Notes under the pieces: model-generated
Told to the model about the DNA's origin: nothing
The model's input: the letters and a program-made list of their open reading frames with translations, nothing else
Databases searched by the model: none
In this document: in pieces, positions 1-8,136 of the stretch
Layout of the letters: each line of letters starts with the position of its first letter
How positions within the stretch are numbered: the stretch's first letter is position 1
Translations under genes and position numbers: made by a program
Virus record (IMG/VR): IMGVR_UViG_3300028761_000003
Span: 1 to 26,015 of that record
Length of the DNA stretch: 26,015 nt
Strand: one strand, 5' to 3'
Source: a virus

Positions 1-45
1 GTTCTCCAACTCGCCCTCCGGCAACGGTTCAATCTTCCACCACAT
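1..45 (-). CDS. Start of a gene cut by the window edge
   Basis: An ATG at 45 opens a frame that runs off the left edge after 15 codons, reading MWWKIEPLPEGELEN. It overlaps the last codons of the gene upstream (stop at 29) in another frame. An AAAGGA Shine-Dalgarno-like sequence lies about 9-10 bases before the ATG, which supports a real start. Too little protein is visible to assign a family. If the molecule is circular, this could be the N-terminus of the zinc-ribbon gene that leaves the right edge, but that is only a guess. Confidence 0.5.
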   Translation of the reverse strand, partial: MWWKIEPLPEGELEN

Positions 46-481
46 TTCGAGGTTTCCTTTCTAGTGTTTTTGCCAGCAGTTGTACAACCGTCTCGTGGAC
101 GTACCCCCACCGCAAACACACCGCCGCCAGATCGCGGTAGGGTTGTTGCAATCGCTTCGCAGCCGCGTGCAGATCGGAAACGACGGTCGCTACGTCCTCG
201 TTGAGACGCCAGCACAGCCCCAGATGCGCATCCGTCGCGTCGGGATCGATGTACGTTTCCCCAATCGCTGCACCCTCGCGAAGCGCCGGGATGTGGTATC
301 GGATGAAATAACGAATATACGTCGCCCGATATCCGACGGCGAGCATCAGTTCCGCGACCGCTTGCGCATCACTGCGCAGTTTGCGGCGCGTCCAGCGCAG
401 CAACCTCGCTTCCGTCGCCTCAGCGCCGCGCAGCCGCTCGGCGAAGAACTGCATTGCGGCGCGCAGATCGTCATCGCGCAT
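29..481 (-). CDS. Hypothetical helical protein, 150 aa
   Basis: I do not recognise this protein. It is 150 residues, rich in Arg, Ala and Leu, without signal peptide, membrane segment or cysteine cluster, and probably mostly helical. The start ATG at 481 has GAGGAG seven bases upstream and overlaps the end of the preceding gene by 11 bases, so the two are translationally linked. It is the last full gene of the replication/recombination block. A role in replication or its control would fit the position, but nothing in the sequence shows it. Confidence 0.75.
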   Translation of the reverse strand: MRDDDLRAAMQFFAERLRGAEATEARLLRWTRRKLRSDAQAVAELMLAVGYRATYIRYFIRYHIPALREGAAIGETYIDPDATDAHLGLCWRLNEDVATVVSDLHAAAKRLQQPYRDLAAVCLRWGYVHETVVQLLAKTLERKPRNVVED

Positions 482-839
482 CGTTGATCTCCTCGCATAA
501 CCGGCGCAGTATCCGCGCCGACGGCGTCAACCCCAACTGAAACCGCCACTTTGCCGCTCGCCTGTCGCGTTCGTCTTCGACGCGTTCCAACGCCCGCATC
601 ACCGCTGACGCCAGACGCAGCGCAGCGCTCCCCGGCGCGTCGTTCAGCGCGTCATTCCAATGTCTGAAAATGAACTCGCCAAGCAGCGACGGCGCGCATT
701 CGTACAAAAGATATTCCGCCAGCGCCTCCCGATCCGACAACGCACGCTGCAGCGTCGCACGCGCAGCGTAAACATCGAGCGGGGCATCTGGCGGAAGTTG
801 CACGTACCAGCGCACAAAGCGCTCTTCAGCGTTATTCAT
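471..839 (-). CDS. Hypothetical protein, 122 aa
   Basis: The product is a 122-residue charged, helical, soluble-looking protein of unknown function. AAGGAG lies seven bases before the ATG at 839, and the start overlaps the stop of the nuclease gene upstream. Its C-terminal stretch, FQLGLTPSARILRRL, loosely recalls the LGLTPxSR motif at the end of P27-type small terminase subunits. The rest does not fit that family, and a better candidate lies next to the large terminase. It is co-transcribed with the SSB-like and nuclease genes. Confidence 0.75.
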   Translation of the reverse strand: MNNAEERFVRWYVQLPPDAPLDVYAARATLQRALSDREALAEYLLYECAPSLLGEFIFRHWNDALNDAPGSAALRLASAVMRALERVEDERDRRAAKWRFQLGLTPSARILRRLCEEINDAR

Positions 840-1245
840 TCGTTCGCTCCTTCCCGACGAGTTCCTCGAGAACTCGCCTGGGCATCATCACCCACTCCCG
901 ATCCACCCGCGCGCCGTTCTCGGTGCGCGTCGGCACGTCGTCGCCGAAGACCAAAACGAACAGCGGGATGCGCTCAAAGCGCGCGGCTCTGTCTATTGTC
1001 TGTAACAGCGCGTCTAACGTCGGTTTTGTAAGCATCCTTTTCCTCGCTTTCACCTCAACAACGTAACCGGGATCGCTACCAACAAGCCCGTCAACCCCGA
1101 AGCGCGTAAGATGCCCTACGCGCCCGGTCGATGTCAAAAGGCGGGCAAGCGACGGATCGCTCACCCGCCCGAAGATGGCTTGCAACGCCTTGATTGCCTC
1201 ACGCTCCTTTCGCTTCCAGCGCGGTTCAGAACGGGACTTCTTCAT
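832..1245 (-). CDS. Small PD-(D/E)XK nuclease, resolvase/VRR-NUC size
   Basis: This is a basic 137-residue protein. Its N-terminus is rich in Lys and Arg (residues 1-17). A PD-(D/E)XK-like core follows: Asp52 in FGVDGLVG, then Glu64-x-Lys66 in YVVEVKARK, the usual metal-binding and catalytic signature. Size and spacing resemble small phage nucleases such as Holliday-junction resolvase-like or VRR-NUC proteins, which cut branched or recombination intermediates. The ATG at 1245 lies inside the acidic C-terminal codons of the SSB-like gene (20-base overlap), so the pair is coupled. The nuclease fold is well supported; the exact substrate is not. Confidence 0.7.
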   Translation of the reverse strand: MKKSRSEPRWKRKEREAIKALQAIFGRVSDPSLARLLTSTGRVGHLTRFGVDGLVGSDPGYVVEVKARKRMLTKPTLDALLQTIDRAARFERIPLFVLVFGDDVPTRTENGARVDREWVMMPRRVLEELVGKERTNE

Positions 1246-1705
1246 CTTCGTCTTTCTTCCGGTTGCGCGCCTTGCGGACGGGCGCGATATGAACGATCTC
1301 AACCCAACCGCTGGGTTTAGTCTCCAGCGTGAGTTGATACTCACGCCCGACGGCGACGTTCTGCACATAATCTTCGGCGGCATTGAGCTGCTCATCCGTC
1401 ATCTGAGCGACGCCGTACAGCGCCGCAATCGTTTTGTAAAGATTGGAAACCTTGCCATTCTTCGCCGGGTGGTCAAGCCGCGGCGGTTTCCGCACCCACT
1501 TCGAGACGCGCACCGGCTCGTCAAGGTCGGGGTCTGACAACTCGAACTCAAACACAAACACGTCCTCATAGACCGGTTCCGGGTCATTCCGCGTCTCAAA
1601 CGTCGGACGCTGCCGCTGCGAAACGCCCAGAAACCGCCCGATGTACGCCCCGTTGAGTTCCGGTCGTTCGCGTCCGTTCCCGTTGTGGATAAGTTCCTTG
1701 AACAT
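1226..1705 (-). CDS. Putative single-stranded DNA-binding protein
   Basis: The product has 159 residues and probably a beta-rich body (for example VYEDVFVFEFEL and YQLTLETKPSGWVEIVHI). It ends in a short basic patch followed by the acidic tip DEDEEVPF. This tip resembles the DDDIPF peptide with which bacterial SSB proteins recruit partner enzymes. Together with its place among polymerase and nuclease genes, it suggests an OB-fold SSB analogue. The ATG at 1705 is chosen because it follows an AAAGGAAG sequence and lies about 45 bases downstream of a near-consensus promoter at 1755-1783. No close family match is claimed. Confidence 0.6.
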   Translation of the reverse strand: MFKELIHNGNGRERPELNGAYIGRFLGVSQRQRPTFETRNDPEPVYEDVFVFEFELSDPDLDEPVRVSKWVRKPPRLDHPAKNGKVSNLYKTIAALYGVAQMTDEQLNAAEDYVQNVAVGREYQLTLETKPSGWVEIVHIAPVRKARNRKKDEDEEVPF

Positions 1706-1745
1706 AGCCGTCACTTCCTTTCTCTGCACCTTCGGCGCACTCGCC

Positions 1746-2438
1746 TTAGTTCGCAGTATACTCCAGAACGCTTGCTTTGTCAAGCGGTTCGCAGCGTTTT
1801 CTGAACGGACACCAACGACACTCCTCCGTCCCCCAGGCGACCGCTTCCGCAATACATCCCTCCAGCGCCAGCGACTGAAGTCGCAGCGCTTTGTACAGCA
1901 GCGCCTCAGCGCGGGCGCGGTCGATTCCGAAGCGCATCTCCTCCATCTCGCCGGTGTCTCTATTGACCAACAGCACAACGCCGGTCTGCGCATCGACCAG
2001 CGCGGCGTAGACGCTGATCTGGTCGATATATTCCTCGACCTTCGACCGCGACGCCCACTCGCGCGCGCTGACGGTTTTGACGTCGATCACCGTCAGCGTA
2101 TTGTCTTCCTCGATGAGCAGCGCGTCGATCCGCCCCGACACCGCACCGCCCACCACTCGAACCTCTGTTTCAACGCGACCAGGGAACGCCTCGACCAGCA
2201 GCGCTTCGAGATGCGCGTGGATCGCGTCGCCAATCAGCGCGGACGGATTGTCAGTTCTCGGCGCGTCCGGTTCGCAGCCGAGCAGCGCGAACGTGATACG
2301 CCGGTCGCAACCGGAAATCTCGCTCGCATACACGCGATCCCGCGCCGCAACCGGGCGACGCTTCGCTGCGACAGCGGCGCGGATGGCGTCAACAAGCGGT
2401 TGTTGTTTCTGGATTTTGACGCCAAAGAAGTTGCTCAT
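1746..2438 (-). CDS. Cas4/RecB-like exonuclease with four-cysteine cluster
   Basis: The 230-residue product shows the full layout of the Cas4/RecB nuclease group. Cys44 is near the N-terminus (SGCDRR) and a helical motif with His73/His75 follows. The PD-(D/E)XK core has Asp105 (GRIDAL) and Asp119-x-Lys121 (VIDVKT). A RecB motif Gln140-x3-Tyr144 comes next, and a C-terminal Cys207-x2-Cys210-x5-Cys216 completes the set. Four such cysteines bind an iron-sulfur cluster in Cas4 and AddB-like nucleases. No CRISPR or cas gene is nearby, so a role in phage recombination or DNA-end processing is likelier than spacer acquisition. It starts one base after the polymerase stop codon; GGAG lies upstream. 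Confidence 0.85.
   Translation of the reverse strand: MSNFFGVKIQKQQPLVDAIRAAVAAKRRPVAARDRVYASEISGCDRRITFALLGCEPDAPRTDNPSALIGDAIHAHLEALLVEAFPGRVETEVRVVGGAVSGRIDALLIEEDNTLTVIDVKTVSAREWASRSKVEEYIDQISVYAALVDAQTGVVLLVNRDTGEMEEMRFGIDRARAEALLYKALRLQSLALEGCIAEAVAWGTEECRWCPFRKRCEPLDKASVLEYTAN
1755..1783 (-). promoter_or_regulatory. Sigma70-type promoter for the SSB-nuclease operon
   Basis: On the minus strand, TTGACA (1783-1778), a 17-base spacer and TATACT (1760-1755) form a nearly perfect promoter. It lies in the last codons of the Cas4-like gene. It gives the SSB-like, nuclease and two unknown genes their own transcript. Confidence 0.8.
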
Positions 2439-2439
2439 T

Positions 2440-4746
2440 TCAGTATTTTCTCCAGTTCTTAGAAATCGGGTTCGCCTCGACCGCGGGCGGACAGCGCGTC
2501 ATATGCCGCTGCGCTGCGTTCAGCATCGTCTGCTCCAGCCAGCGCTGCGCGTCTTCTTCAGCAAGCGCTTCCGGCGCAATCGCCAGCGCCTCATCGTAGA
2601 TCGGGGCGACGATCATTCGTTCGATCCCCAGCGTCGCTTCGACGCCCCCCTCACGCGGCGCGCAGAGGGTAAAAGCATCCGACATCGCCTGCGCCATTAT
2701 CACCGCGTTGCCTCCTTGACAAGGATGGTTCATCGCTTGCCGGGTTATCACCCCGCGCTCGCGCCAGACGCGCTTTTCGTCAGCGCGGGCGCTCGCCGGT
2801 TTCGGCAGCGTGAACCAGCGACGCAAACCGGCATACGTTGTGATGTACCCGATGTTCGATCCGTCGGCGCGTTTCACAGTCTGCTCAAACGGCGCGCGCC
2901 CACAGTCAGCAAACCAGCGCGAGAGCGTCGGGTACGCGGCTTTGAAATCGCGGAAGAACTGTTCCGCTTCAGCAAGCGAGCAGTGCAGTTTCTTTGAAAG
3001 CCCGACCGGGGTTCCGCCGTAGAAATACAGAAACGCGACAACCTTCGCGGTTTGCCGCGTCGTCTTCTTGTACTTTTTACTGATACTGTCGGCTAGCCCG
3101 CTCTCCAGAACAAACCGCACCGTTCGCCGGGCGTCCCAGCTCGCCGGAATGATATATCCCTCAACTGGCTGGTTCTGAAACATCAGCGTGGTCAGTTCCG
3201 GCTCTGCAACATTTCCGCGCCGAATGTGGAACATTAACGCGGCGGTGACGCTGTGGTTGTCGCCGCCGGACGCGAACAGCGCCAGCAGCGCCGGGTCTTC
3301 CGACAAATCCGCCGCGATGCGCTGCTCCATCGCAGCATAGTCGGCGTTCACAAAAACGTACCCTTCCGGCGCAACGAACGCGCTGCGGTAGTCCAGATCG
3401 TCGCCCTCGCCGCGCGGCAAATTGAGGATGTTCGGCTCGCTGCACGCAAACCGCCCGGTGTCGGTTCCCGCGATTTTCAAATGCGGGTGGATGCGACCGG
3501 TCAGCGGGTGGATGTACGCGAGAAACGAACGTCCGTATGTAGTTACGCGCTTCTGCCAGTGCGACCACTGACGGTAGAGGTCGAAGAAGCGATGCTTCTC
3601 CAAGTCGTCTTTGTACTCGCGTTCGACTTCGCCCAATTCTTGCTTGTCGAGCGAGTCAATAGAGACGCCGCGCATCTTCGCCGCCGTCTTTACGAGTTCG
3701 CGCTTCGTTAAATCCTCCGGCTCAACGCCGAGATATTCAGCGAATTGCTCAGCCGCCGCACGCCGTCGCCGTTCCGCCTCGTCCGCCAACTCGCCCCAGC
3801 GGGCGGCGTCGATGCGCAGCCCGCAGTATTCTATCGCGGCGGTCGGGACGGTGAGGCTGATGAACAGCCGCACCGCGTCCAGCGCTCCCAGCGCCTCGGC
3901 GCGCTGCTGCTGGCGGCGCTGGATCGGGAAAAGGATTTCGACATCTTTCAGCGCGTACTCGACTTGTTCCGGCGTCGGCTCCAGCACGTGCGGGTTGGCG
4001 AACGTCTCCCTCACGCTCTTGTCGAGCGTCTCGCCCGCCCAGCGCTCGGCGACAGCGGCGAGCGAGTGCGCAAGGTCGAGACCGAGCGTAATCACGCGGT
4101 CGGCGACAACAACATCCCACGCAACTGTTGGGAAAACGCCGAAATTGTGCAGCACAAACTGCACATCAAACGTCAGATTTGCGCCGACCAACGACACGCG
4201 CTCGAAAATCGGAATAAACGCATCCAGCCCGACGCGCCGCGCGTTGAAGCAGAACGCCTTGCCGTCGGGCGTTGCGAACTGCATCAGAAAGATGCGCGAG
4301 GTGTGCGGTTCAAGCCCCGGTTGCACCGGGTCGTTGCTGTACGTCTCGTTCACCAACAGCGACGCAATATGACGCATCACCCACGCCGGAACAACCTCGT
4401 CTTCAAGCGCTTCGAGCGCGCTTTCCAGATCGCGGATGCGCCGCGCCGCCGTCGTCTTCCCGCTGCGCGAAGCGTCGTTGAGGAGGCGTCGCAGACGCTG
4501 ATGCTCGGCGACGAAATCGACGGGCGGGGGCAGCGGATTGGGCAAATCGTCGGGGTCAGGGTCGTACGTCAGACCCCAGCGGTTGCGCTTGAGGTAGTCG
4601 AAGTACGCCCGGTACGCCGTTTTCGTCCGCTCTTTCGGGTAGCGGAAGAGCGGCTGCGTCTCGATATCGAACGCAAGCGTTTCGTATGCGAGCAGCGCTT
4701 GCACTGCGTCAAGCGCCTCATCGCGACGGTTGATGCACTTCTTCAA
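2440..4746 (-). CDS. polA-like: Family A DNA polymerase with 3'-5' exonuclease domain
   Basis: The 768-residue product is the phage replicative polymerase. The proofreading domain has Exo I Asp27/Glu29 (FDIET), Exo II (GANLTFD) and Exo III (YALKD). More than 100 residues are inserted directly after Exo I, which is unusual. In the palm and fingers, motif A begins at Asp469 (DYAAMEQ). Motif B is Arg564-x3-Lys568-x3-Phe572-x3-Tyr576. Motif C reads Tyr717-Asp-Glu instead of the usual His-Asp-Glu. The start is placed at TTG 4746 because AAAGGA lies about 9 bases upstream and no ATG fits just before the exonuclease motif. This start is less certain than the domains. It overlaps the upstream nuclease gene and follows a promoter at 4872-4900. 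Confidence 0.9.
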   Translation of the reverse strand: MKKCINRRDEALDAVQALLAYETLAFDIETQPLFRYPKERTKTAYRAYFDYLKRNRWGLTYDPDPDDLPNPLPPPVDFVAEHQRLRRLLNDASRSGKTTAARRIRDLESALEALEDEVVPAWVMRHIASLLVNETYSNDPVQPGLEPHTSRIFLMQFATPDGKAFCFNARRVGLDAFIPIFERVSLVGANLTFDVQFVLHNFGVFPTVAWDVVVADRVITLGLDLAHSLAAVAERWAGETLDKSVRETFANPHVLEPTPEQVEYALKDVEILFPIQRRQQQRAEALGALDAVRLFISLTVPTAAIEYCGLRIDAARWGELADEAERRRRAAAEQFAEYLGVEPEDLTKRELVKTAAKMRGVSIDSLDKQELGEVEREYKDDLEKHRFFDLYRQWSHWQKRVTTYGRSFLAYIHPLTGRIHPHLKIAGTDTGRFACSEPNILNLPRGEGDDLDYRSAFVAPEGYVFVNADYAAMEQRIAADLSEDPALLALFASGGDNHSVTAALMFHIRRGNVAEPELTTLMFQNQPVEGYIIPASWDARRTVRFVLESGLADSISKKYKKTTRQTAKVVAFLYFYGGTPVGLSKKLHCSLAEAEQFFRDFKAAYPTLSRWFADCGRAPFEQTVKRADGSNIGYITTYAGLRRWFTLPKPASARADEKRVWRERGVITRQAMNHPCQGGNAVIMAQAMSDAFTLCAPREGGVEATLGIERMIVAPIYDEALAIAPEALAEEDAQRWLEQTMLNAAQRHMTRCPPAVEANPISKNWRKY

Positions 4747-5188
4747 GCCGAACCATCCTTTCTCTGATATCGTATTCGCGGTGCTTCCGCAGCGTCCCGC
4801 GCCGGTCGCGCAGCCAGCGGGCGGTTGAGTGCGTGCGCAGCACATCGAATACTGCCAATCCGTCGAGGAAGAGAATAGCAGCAAAGACGGGGACTGTCAA
4901 GCGCTTTGCTGCGTCAACGACGGATTGCGGAATGATCGTTGTGCGATACGCATCAGACCGCACCGCCCGACGTTTGACCTCAAGCGCCGCGACTGGTCGC
5001 TCGCCGTCGAGCAGCAGAAAATCCAACGACGCGTAGACGTCCAACCGCACGAGCGTCAGATCGGGACGATGCGGATAAAGCAGCAGCGCCGCCGTCTGTG
5101 CGATCAGACGCTCGTAGGGCAGACCGTATGCGGCTTGTTCTTCGAACGATCTCAACGTCGTCTCCTCAGGCGCGCCGGTGATGTTCAC
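4718..5188 (-). CDS. Restriction-like PD-(D/E)XK nuclease, 156 aa
   Basis: The protein carries Asp56 (SLDFLLLDGERP) followed by Glu70-x-Lys72 (ALEVKRR), the pattern of the PD-(D/E)XK nuclease fold. A helical C-terminal half follows, with no cysteine cluster. It starts at GTG 5188, which overlaps the primase-helicase stop (GTGA), so translation is likely coupled. No Shine-Dalgarno site is visible; the last copy of the 44-bp repeat lies directly upstream. Its place between primase-helicase and polymerase points to replication or recombination, or to degradation of host DNA. The substrate cannot be read from the sequence. Confidence 0.65.
   Translation of the reverse strand: MNITGAPEETTLRSFEEQAAYGLPYERLIAQTAALLLYPHRPDLTLVRLDVYASLDFLLLDGERPVAALEVKRRAVRSDAYRTTIIPQSVVDAAKRLTVPVFAAILFLDGLAVFDVLRTHSTARWLRDRRGTLRKHREYDIRERMVRLEEVHQPSR
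4872..4900 (-). promoter_or_regulatory. Sigma70-type promoter upstream of the polymerase
   Basis: On the minus strand, TTGACA (4900-4895), a 17-base spacer and TATTCT (4877-4872) lie inside the nuclease gene. They would give the polymerase and Cas4-like genes a separate transcript with a leader of about 120 bases. Confidence 0.7.
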
Positions 5189-8091
5189 GCAATAGCTGTC
5201 ACAACGCCGGACTTTCTTTTATTTAAATGATGTGTTGTGACAGACTTCTGTTCTGTTGTTCCGAGAAACTCGAATACCGGCGCGGCGCGTTGTTGATGAC
5301 GCTTGCGGATGCCTGTAGTGCGCAGGCGCGCTCGCTCGACGTTGACCAGCCGGTAGACGCGTACGCGCTTCCCTCCTTCAACCCGCTGCTGCTTCCCCTC
5401 AATCCCGACGCCGATGCTGGCGAAGAGCGCGCCGATGAACGACATCGGTTTTGCTCTGAAGTCCGCGCGCGCCTTGATCCCCAGCGCCGCCTGAATCAAC
5501 AGCCGGTTCCGGTCAACGAGATCGAGAAACTCTTCGGTGATTGCAATTTCTGCACCCTCTTCGATGCGCAGCCGCAGCGCGGCGAGGAGCGCGTTGAACC
5601 AGATTGCGAACAGCGCAAACCGGTTGCGGTCGGCGCTAAACCGTCGCGTCGTCTCTATCTCATCCAGCGCTTTTGCAATTTCTGCGTCCTCCACCGCCGC
5701 GAACCGCTGCGCCTGCCCGTATGCGCCTTTCTCGTCATCGAGCGCCAGATCGGCGTCAACCTCGATCCCGTACCGCTCCTCTAACTCAACCTTCCGTTCT
5801 GCGTCGCGCTTCTGTTCTTCCGTCTGCGCCTCGTCCGGCGCGGGCGCGCTGGCGATGCGTTCCGCCCGCGCCCGCTCTTGCGCTTCTCGCCGTTCGCGCA
5901 ACGACTTCGCCAGTTCGCGACGACGGTCGCGCGGCAGCAGCGGTTGATCGCGGTCATCCCAGATCTCAACGCCCTCAGCCGCATACGCGCCGACGAAGTT
6001 GTTGAAGAAGTCGTTCTTCTGCGCCGCAGTTTTGGCTTTGACGACGCAGTAGAGATCGAGGTACACGCGATCCCATTCCGTCGCCGGTTCCGCCGCGCCG
6101 GATGCGCGCGAAACGCGGAAGTCGGCTTCCAGTTCGCGCAGTTTGGCGAGGTCGCGGTACGCTTCGGGCGAAGTCGGTTCGTTCATCTTCTTCGTCTCGA
6201 CGTACACGTTGATCTCGCGCTCCAGCGGGTTGCGGATGCGCCCCAACTGCTGGCGGAAATCATCCACATCGCCGACGCCGACGCCGTTGCGCGCGATCCC
6301 GAACAATGCGAACCCTTCCACATCAATTGAGACGCCGGTGCCGACCGACGGCGAATAGATGAAAATATCAACATCTTTGAGAATATCGTTGATGCGCTCC
6401 AGCGTTTCGTTGTTGTTCTCGCTCGTTTCTGCCGTAATCTTCAGTATCCGCGCCTCCGGCGCGTACTGTCGGTAGAACAGCTCGGCGCGGTCGGCGTCGG
6501 CGCGGGTGTTGCACGCGAGCGCGATTTTACACTCGTTGGGGTCGTACCATTCTAATGATTTTTGGAGTACGTCTTCCGGCGACGGCAGCAGTACGAGGTG
6601 GTCAATTGCGCGGTGTGCGTACTCGTTCTCGACGTAGGCTATCGGCTGGTCGGGGAATGCGGATTGAATAAACGTCAACGTCGCCTCGCCAACGTCGGCG
6701 TCGGCGAGGATAATCAGGCGCGCTTTGCGCAGATGCTCCATCAGCGCCCCGACTGCCGAGACTTTGCGGCTCTTCAGATTGCGGTCGTTGACGATTGCCT
6801 TCAGCACCTGCTCGATCTCGTCGATAATAACGAGATCGTAGGGCGCGTCGGTCTCGATTTTGTCGAGACTGTGAATAGTTGTGGCGACGCGCGGGGCGTT
6901 CGTGATCCACTTCCCGTCTTCGTAGTACGGCGTCAGGTTGAGCCGCGCTGCGCTCTGGCGCACCAGCGAGACGCGGTGCCCGACTGACAGCACGCGCGGG
7001 TAGCACTTCGCGGCTTCCGCCAGCCACTGGGTTTTGCCCGTCCCTTTCGCCGACCGAATGACGACAATGTTGGGGTACTGGTCATCCGGGTCGATCTCAA
7101 TATCGAGGTAGCGTTGATTGATGCGCATCGCGTCGGGCAGTTCCGGTGAGACAACGTACCCGCCGCGCAGACCGGGAACTGCGCCCTCAAAGCCGTACTT
7201 GCGCGCGAGGTTGATCAGCACCCCGATGTTGCTCTCGACGCCTTCCGGCTTCTGGTGCTTCTCCCAGTCGTATGTCCAGCCGTCCAGCACCTCAGCCGCG
7301 TCCTCTTCCGAAAGCGCAGACTGAATCGCCCAGACCGCCGCCAGCCACATATTGTACTCCAACCCGTCGCCGGGAATGTATTTCAGCAGCGTCTCGATGG
7401 TCTCGCGCGTCGCCGCGCCGCCGACGCGCCTTGGCGCGAGCAGCGGGCGACGGGCGAACGCGGCGAAGTCGCTCAGTTCGTAGTAGCGGTCGCTGTTGCG
7501 GATGACGGCGACGGGCTTCTTCTGCGGGCGCTGCTTCCAGTTGTAACTTCCGACGACGCGAATCGACCGCGCGGCGTCGCTCGTATTGTCGAGCGTCCAG
7601 CCGTAGCGCGCCGCCGCCAGTCGCAGTTGCGCCTCGACGCCCGCTTGCACCGGCGCAACGTCGTTGACCCACTGCGGCGCGCGAAGCGCCCATATCGGCA
7701 TCAGTCCGTTTCCGGTGTGGACAATAAGCGTTGGCTCAGGCAAGCCGCTTTCGTCGATGATTTTCAACGCGTCGTCTTTCGATGCTGGGAGTGCGTTCTT
7801 CGCGTGCGCGGCGGATTGGATATCGATATCCGCGGTGATCACGCGCTGGTAGTACGCCAACTCAGCGCTCCCCGACGATCCGCGCTCTGGTTGCGCGTAC
7901 TGCGACGCGCGCTTGATGTAGATGTCGTATACAAGGTGATTCTCGATGTGTTTGACGATCTCTGCGCGCTGCGAGAGGCTGAACGTCCGGCAATCAAAAC
8001 GACCGTCCGCGCGTTTGACGCTGACGGTCGTATAAGCGGCGGCGTCATCGCCGTACAGCAAGTCTAAGAAATCCGCAAATGAGATGGACAT
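5185..8091 (-). CDS. Primase-helicase replication initiator (CyRepA1/RepB-like)
   Basis: The 968-residue product joins two enzymes. The N-terminal part resembles an archaeo-eukaryotic-type primase. It has Asp88-x-Asp90 (TADIDIQ), His125 (IVHTGNG) and an Arg/Asn/Lys segment near 175-186 (ARSIRVVGSYNWK). A PriCT-like helical linker follows at about 229-300. The second half is a superfamily 2-type helicase like origin-binding proteins and CyRepA1 plasmid initiators. It has Walker A SAKGTGKT (347-354), DEIE (424-427) and a motif VI-like QQLGRIRNP. A charged coiled region (about 700-800) and an unassigned C-terminus complete it. The last residues, roughly SVTTHHLNKRKSGVVTAIA, are encoded by a 44-bp repeat. 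The start is ATG 8091 behind GGAGGGAGGAAGGAG. It is the first gene of the replication operon. Confidence 0.85.
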   Translation of the reverse strand: MSISFADFLDLLYGDDAAAYTTVSVKRADGRFDCRTFSLSQRAEIVKHIENHLVYDIYIKRASQYAQPERGSSGSAELAYYQRVITADIDIQSAAHAKNALPASKDDALKIIDESGLPEPTLIVHTGNGLMPIWALRAPQWVNDVAPVQAGVEAQLRLAAARYGWTLDNTSDAARSIRVVGSYNWKQRPQKKPVAVIRNSDRYYELSDFAAFARRPLLAPRRVGGAATRETIETLLKYIPGDGLEYNMWLAAVWAIQSALSEEDAAEVLDGWTYDWEKHQKPEGVESNIGVLINLARKYGFEGAVPGLRGGYVVSPELPDAMRINQRYLDIEIDPDDQYPNIVVIRSAKGTGKTQWLAEAAKCYPRVLSVGHRVSLVRQSAARLNLTPYYEDGKWITNAPRVATTIHSLDKIETDAPYDLVIIDEIEQVLKAIVNDRNLKSRKVSAVGALMEHLRKARLIILADADVGEATLTFIQSAFPDQPIAYVENEYAHRAIDHLVLLPSPEDVLQKSLEWYDPNECKIALACNTRADADRAELFYRQYAPEARILKITAETSENNNETLERINDILKDVDIFIYSPSVGTGVSIDVEGFALFGIARNGVGVGDVDDFRQQLGRIRNPLEREINVYVETKKMNEPTSPEAYRDLAKLRELEADFRVSRASGAAEPATEWDRVYLDLYCVVKAKTAAQKNDFFNNFVGAYAAEGVEIWDDRDQPLLPRDRRRELAKSLRERREAQERARAERIASAPAPDEAQTEEQKRDAERKVELEERYGIEVDADLALDDEKGAYGQAQRFAAVEDAEIAKALDEIETTRRFSADRNRFALFAIWFNALLAALRLRIEEGAEIAITEEFLDLVDRNRLLIQAALGIKARADFRAKPMSFIGALFASIGVGIEGKQQRVEGGKRVRVYRLVNVERARLRTTGIRKRHQQRAAPVFEFLGTTEQKSVTTHHLNKRKSGVVTAIA
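5198..5241 (+). repeat. 44-bp inverted-arm repeat, copy A (inside primase-helicase)
   Basis: Arms GTCACAACGC and GTGTTGTGAC enclose a 24-base core containing CTTTCTTTTATTTAAAT. The arms pair with one G-T wobble, and CT/AG extend the stem outward. Read on the minus strand, this copy encodes most of the last 19 residues of the primase-helicase and ends 10 bases before its stop codon. Confidence 0.9.
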
Positions 8092-8136
8092 ATCTCCTTC
8101 CTCCCTCCTAACCCGACGTCTACTACACCAAGCCTG

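Noticed and set aside
1746-2438. CRISPR adaptation module based on the Cas4-like protein
   Set aside because: No cas1, cas2 or repeat array is present; such nucleases are common in phage recombination sets.
1641-2462. Long plus-strand open frames opposite the replication and structural genes
   Set aside because: They lie antisense to well-supported genes, are Arg-rich and lack ribosome-binding sites, which is common in GC-rich DNA.
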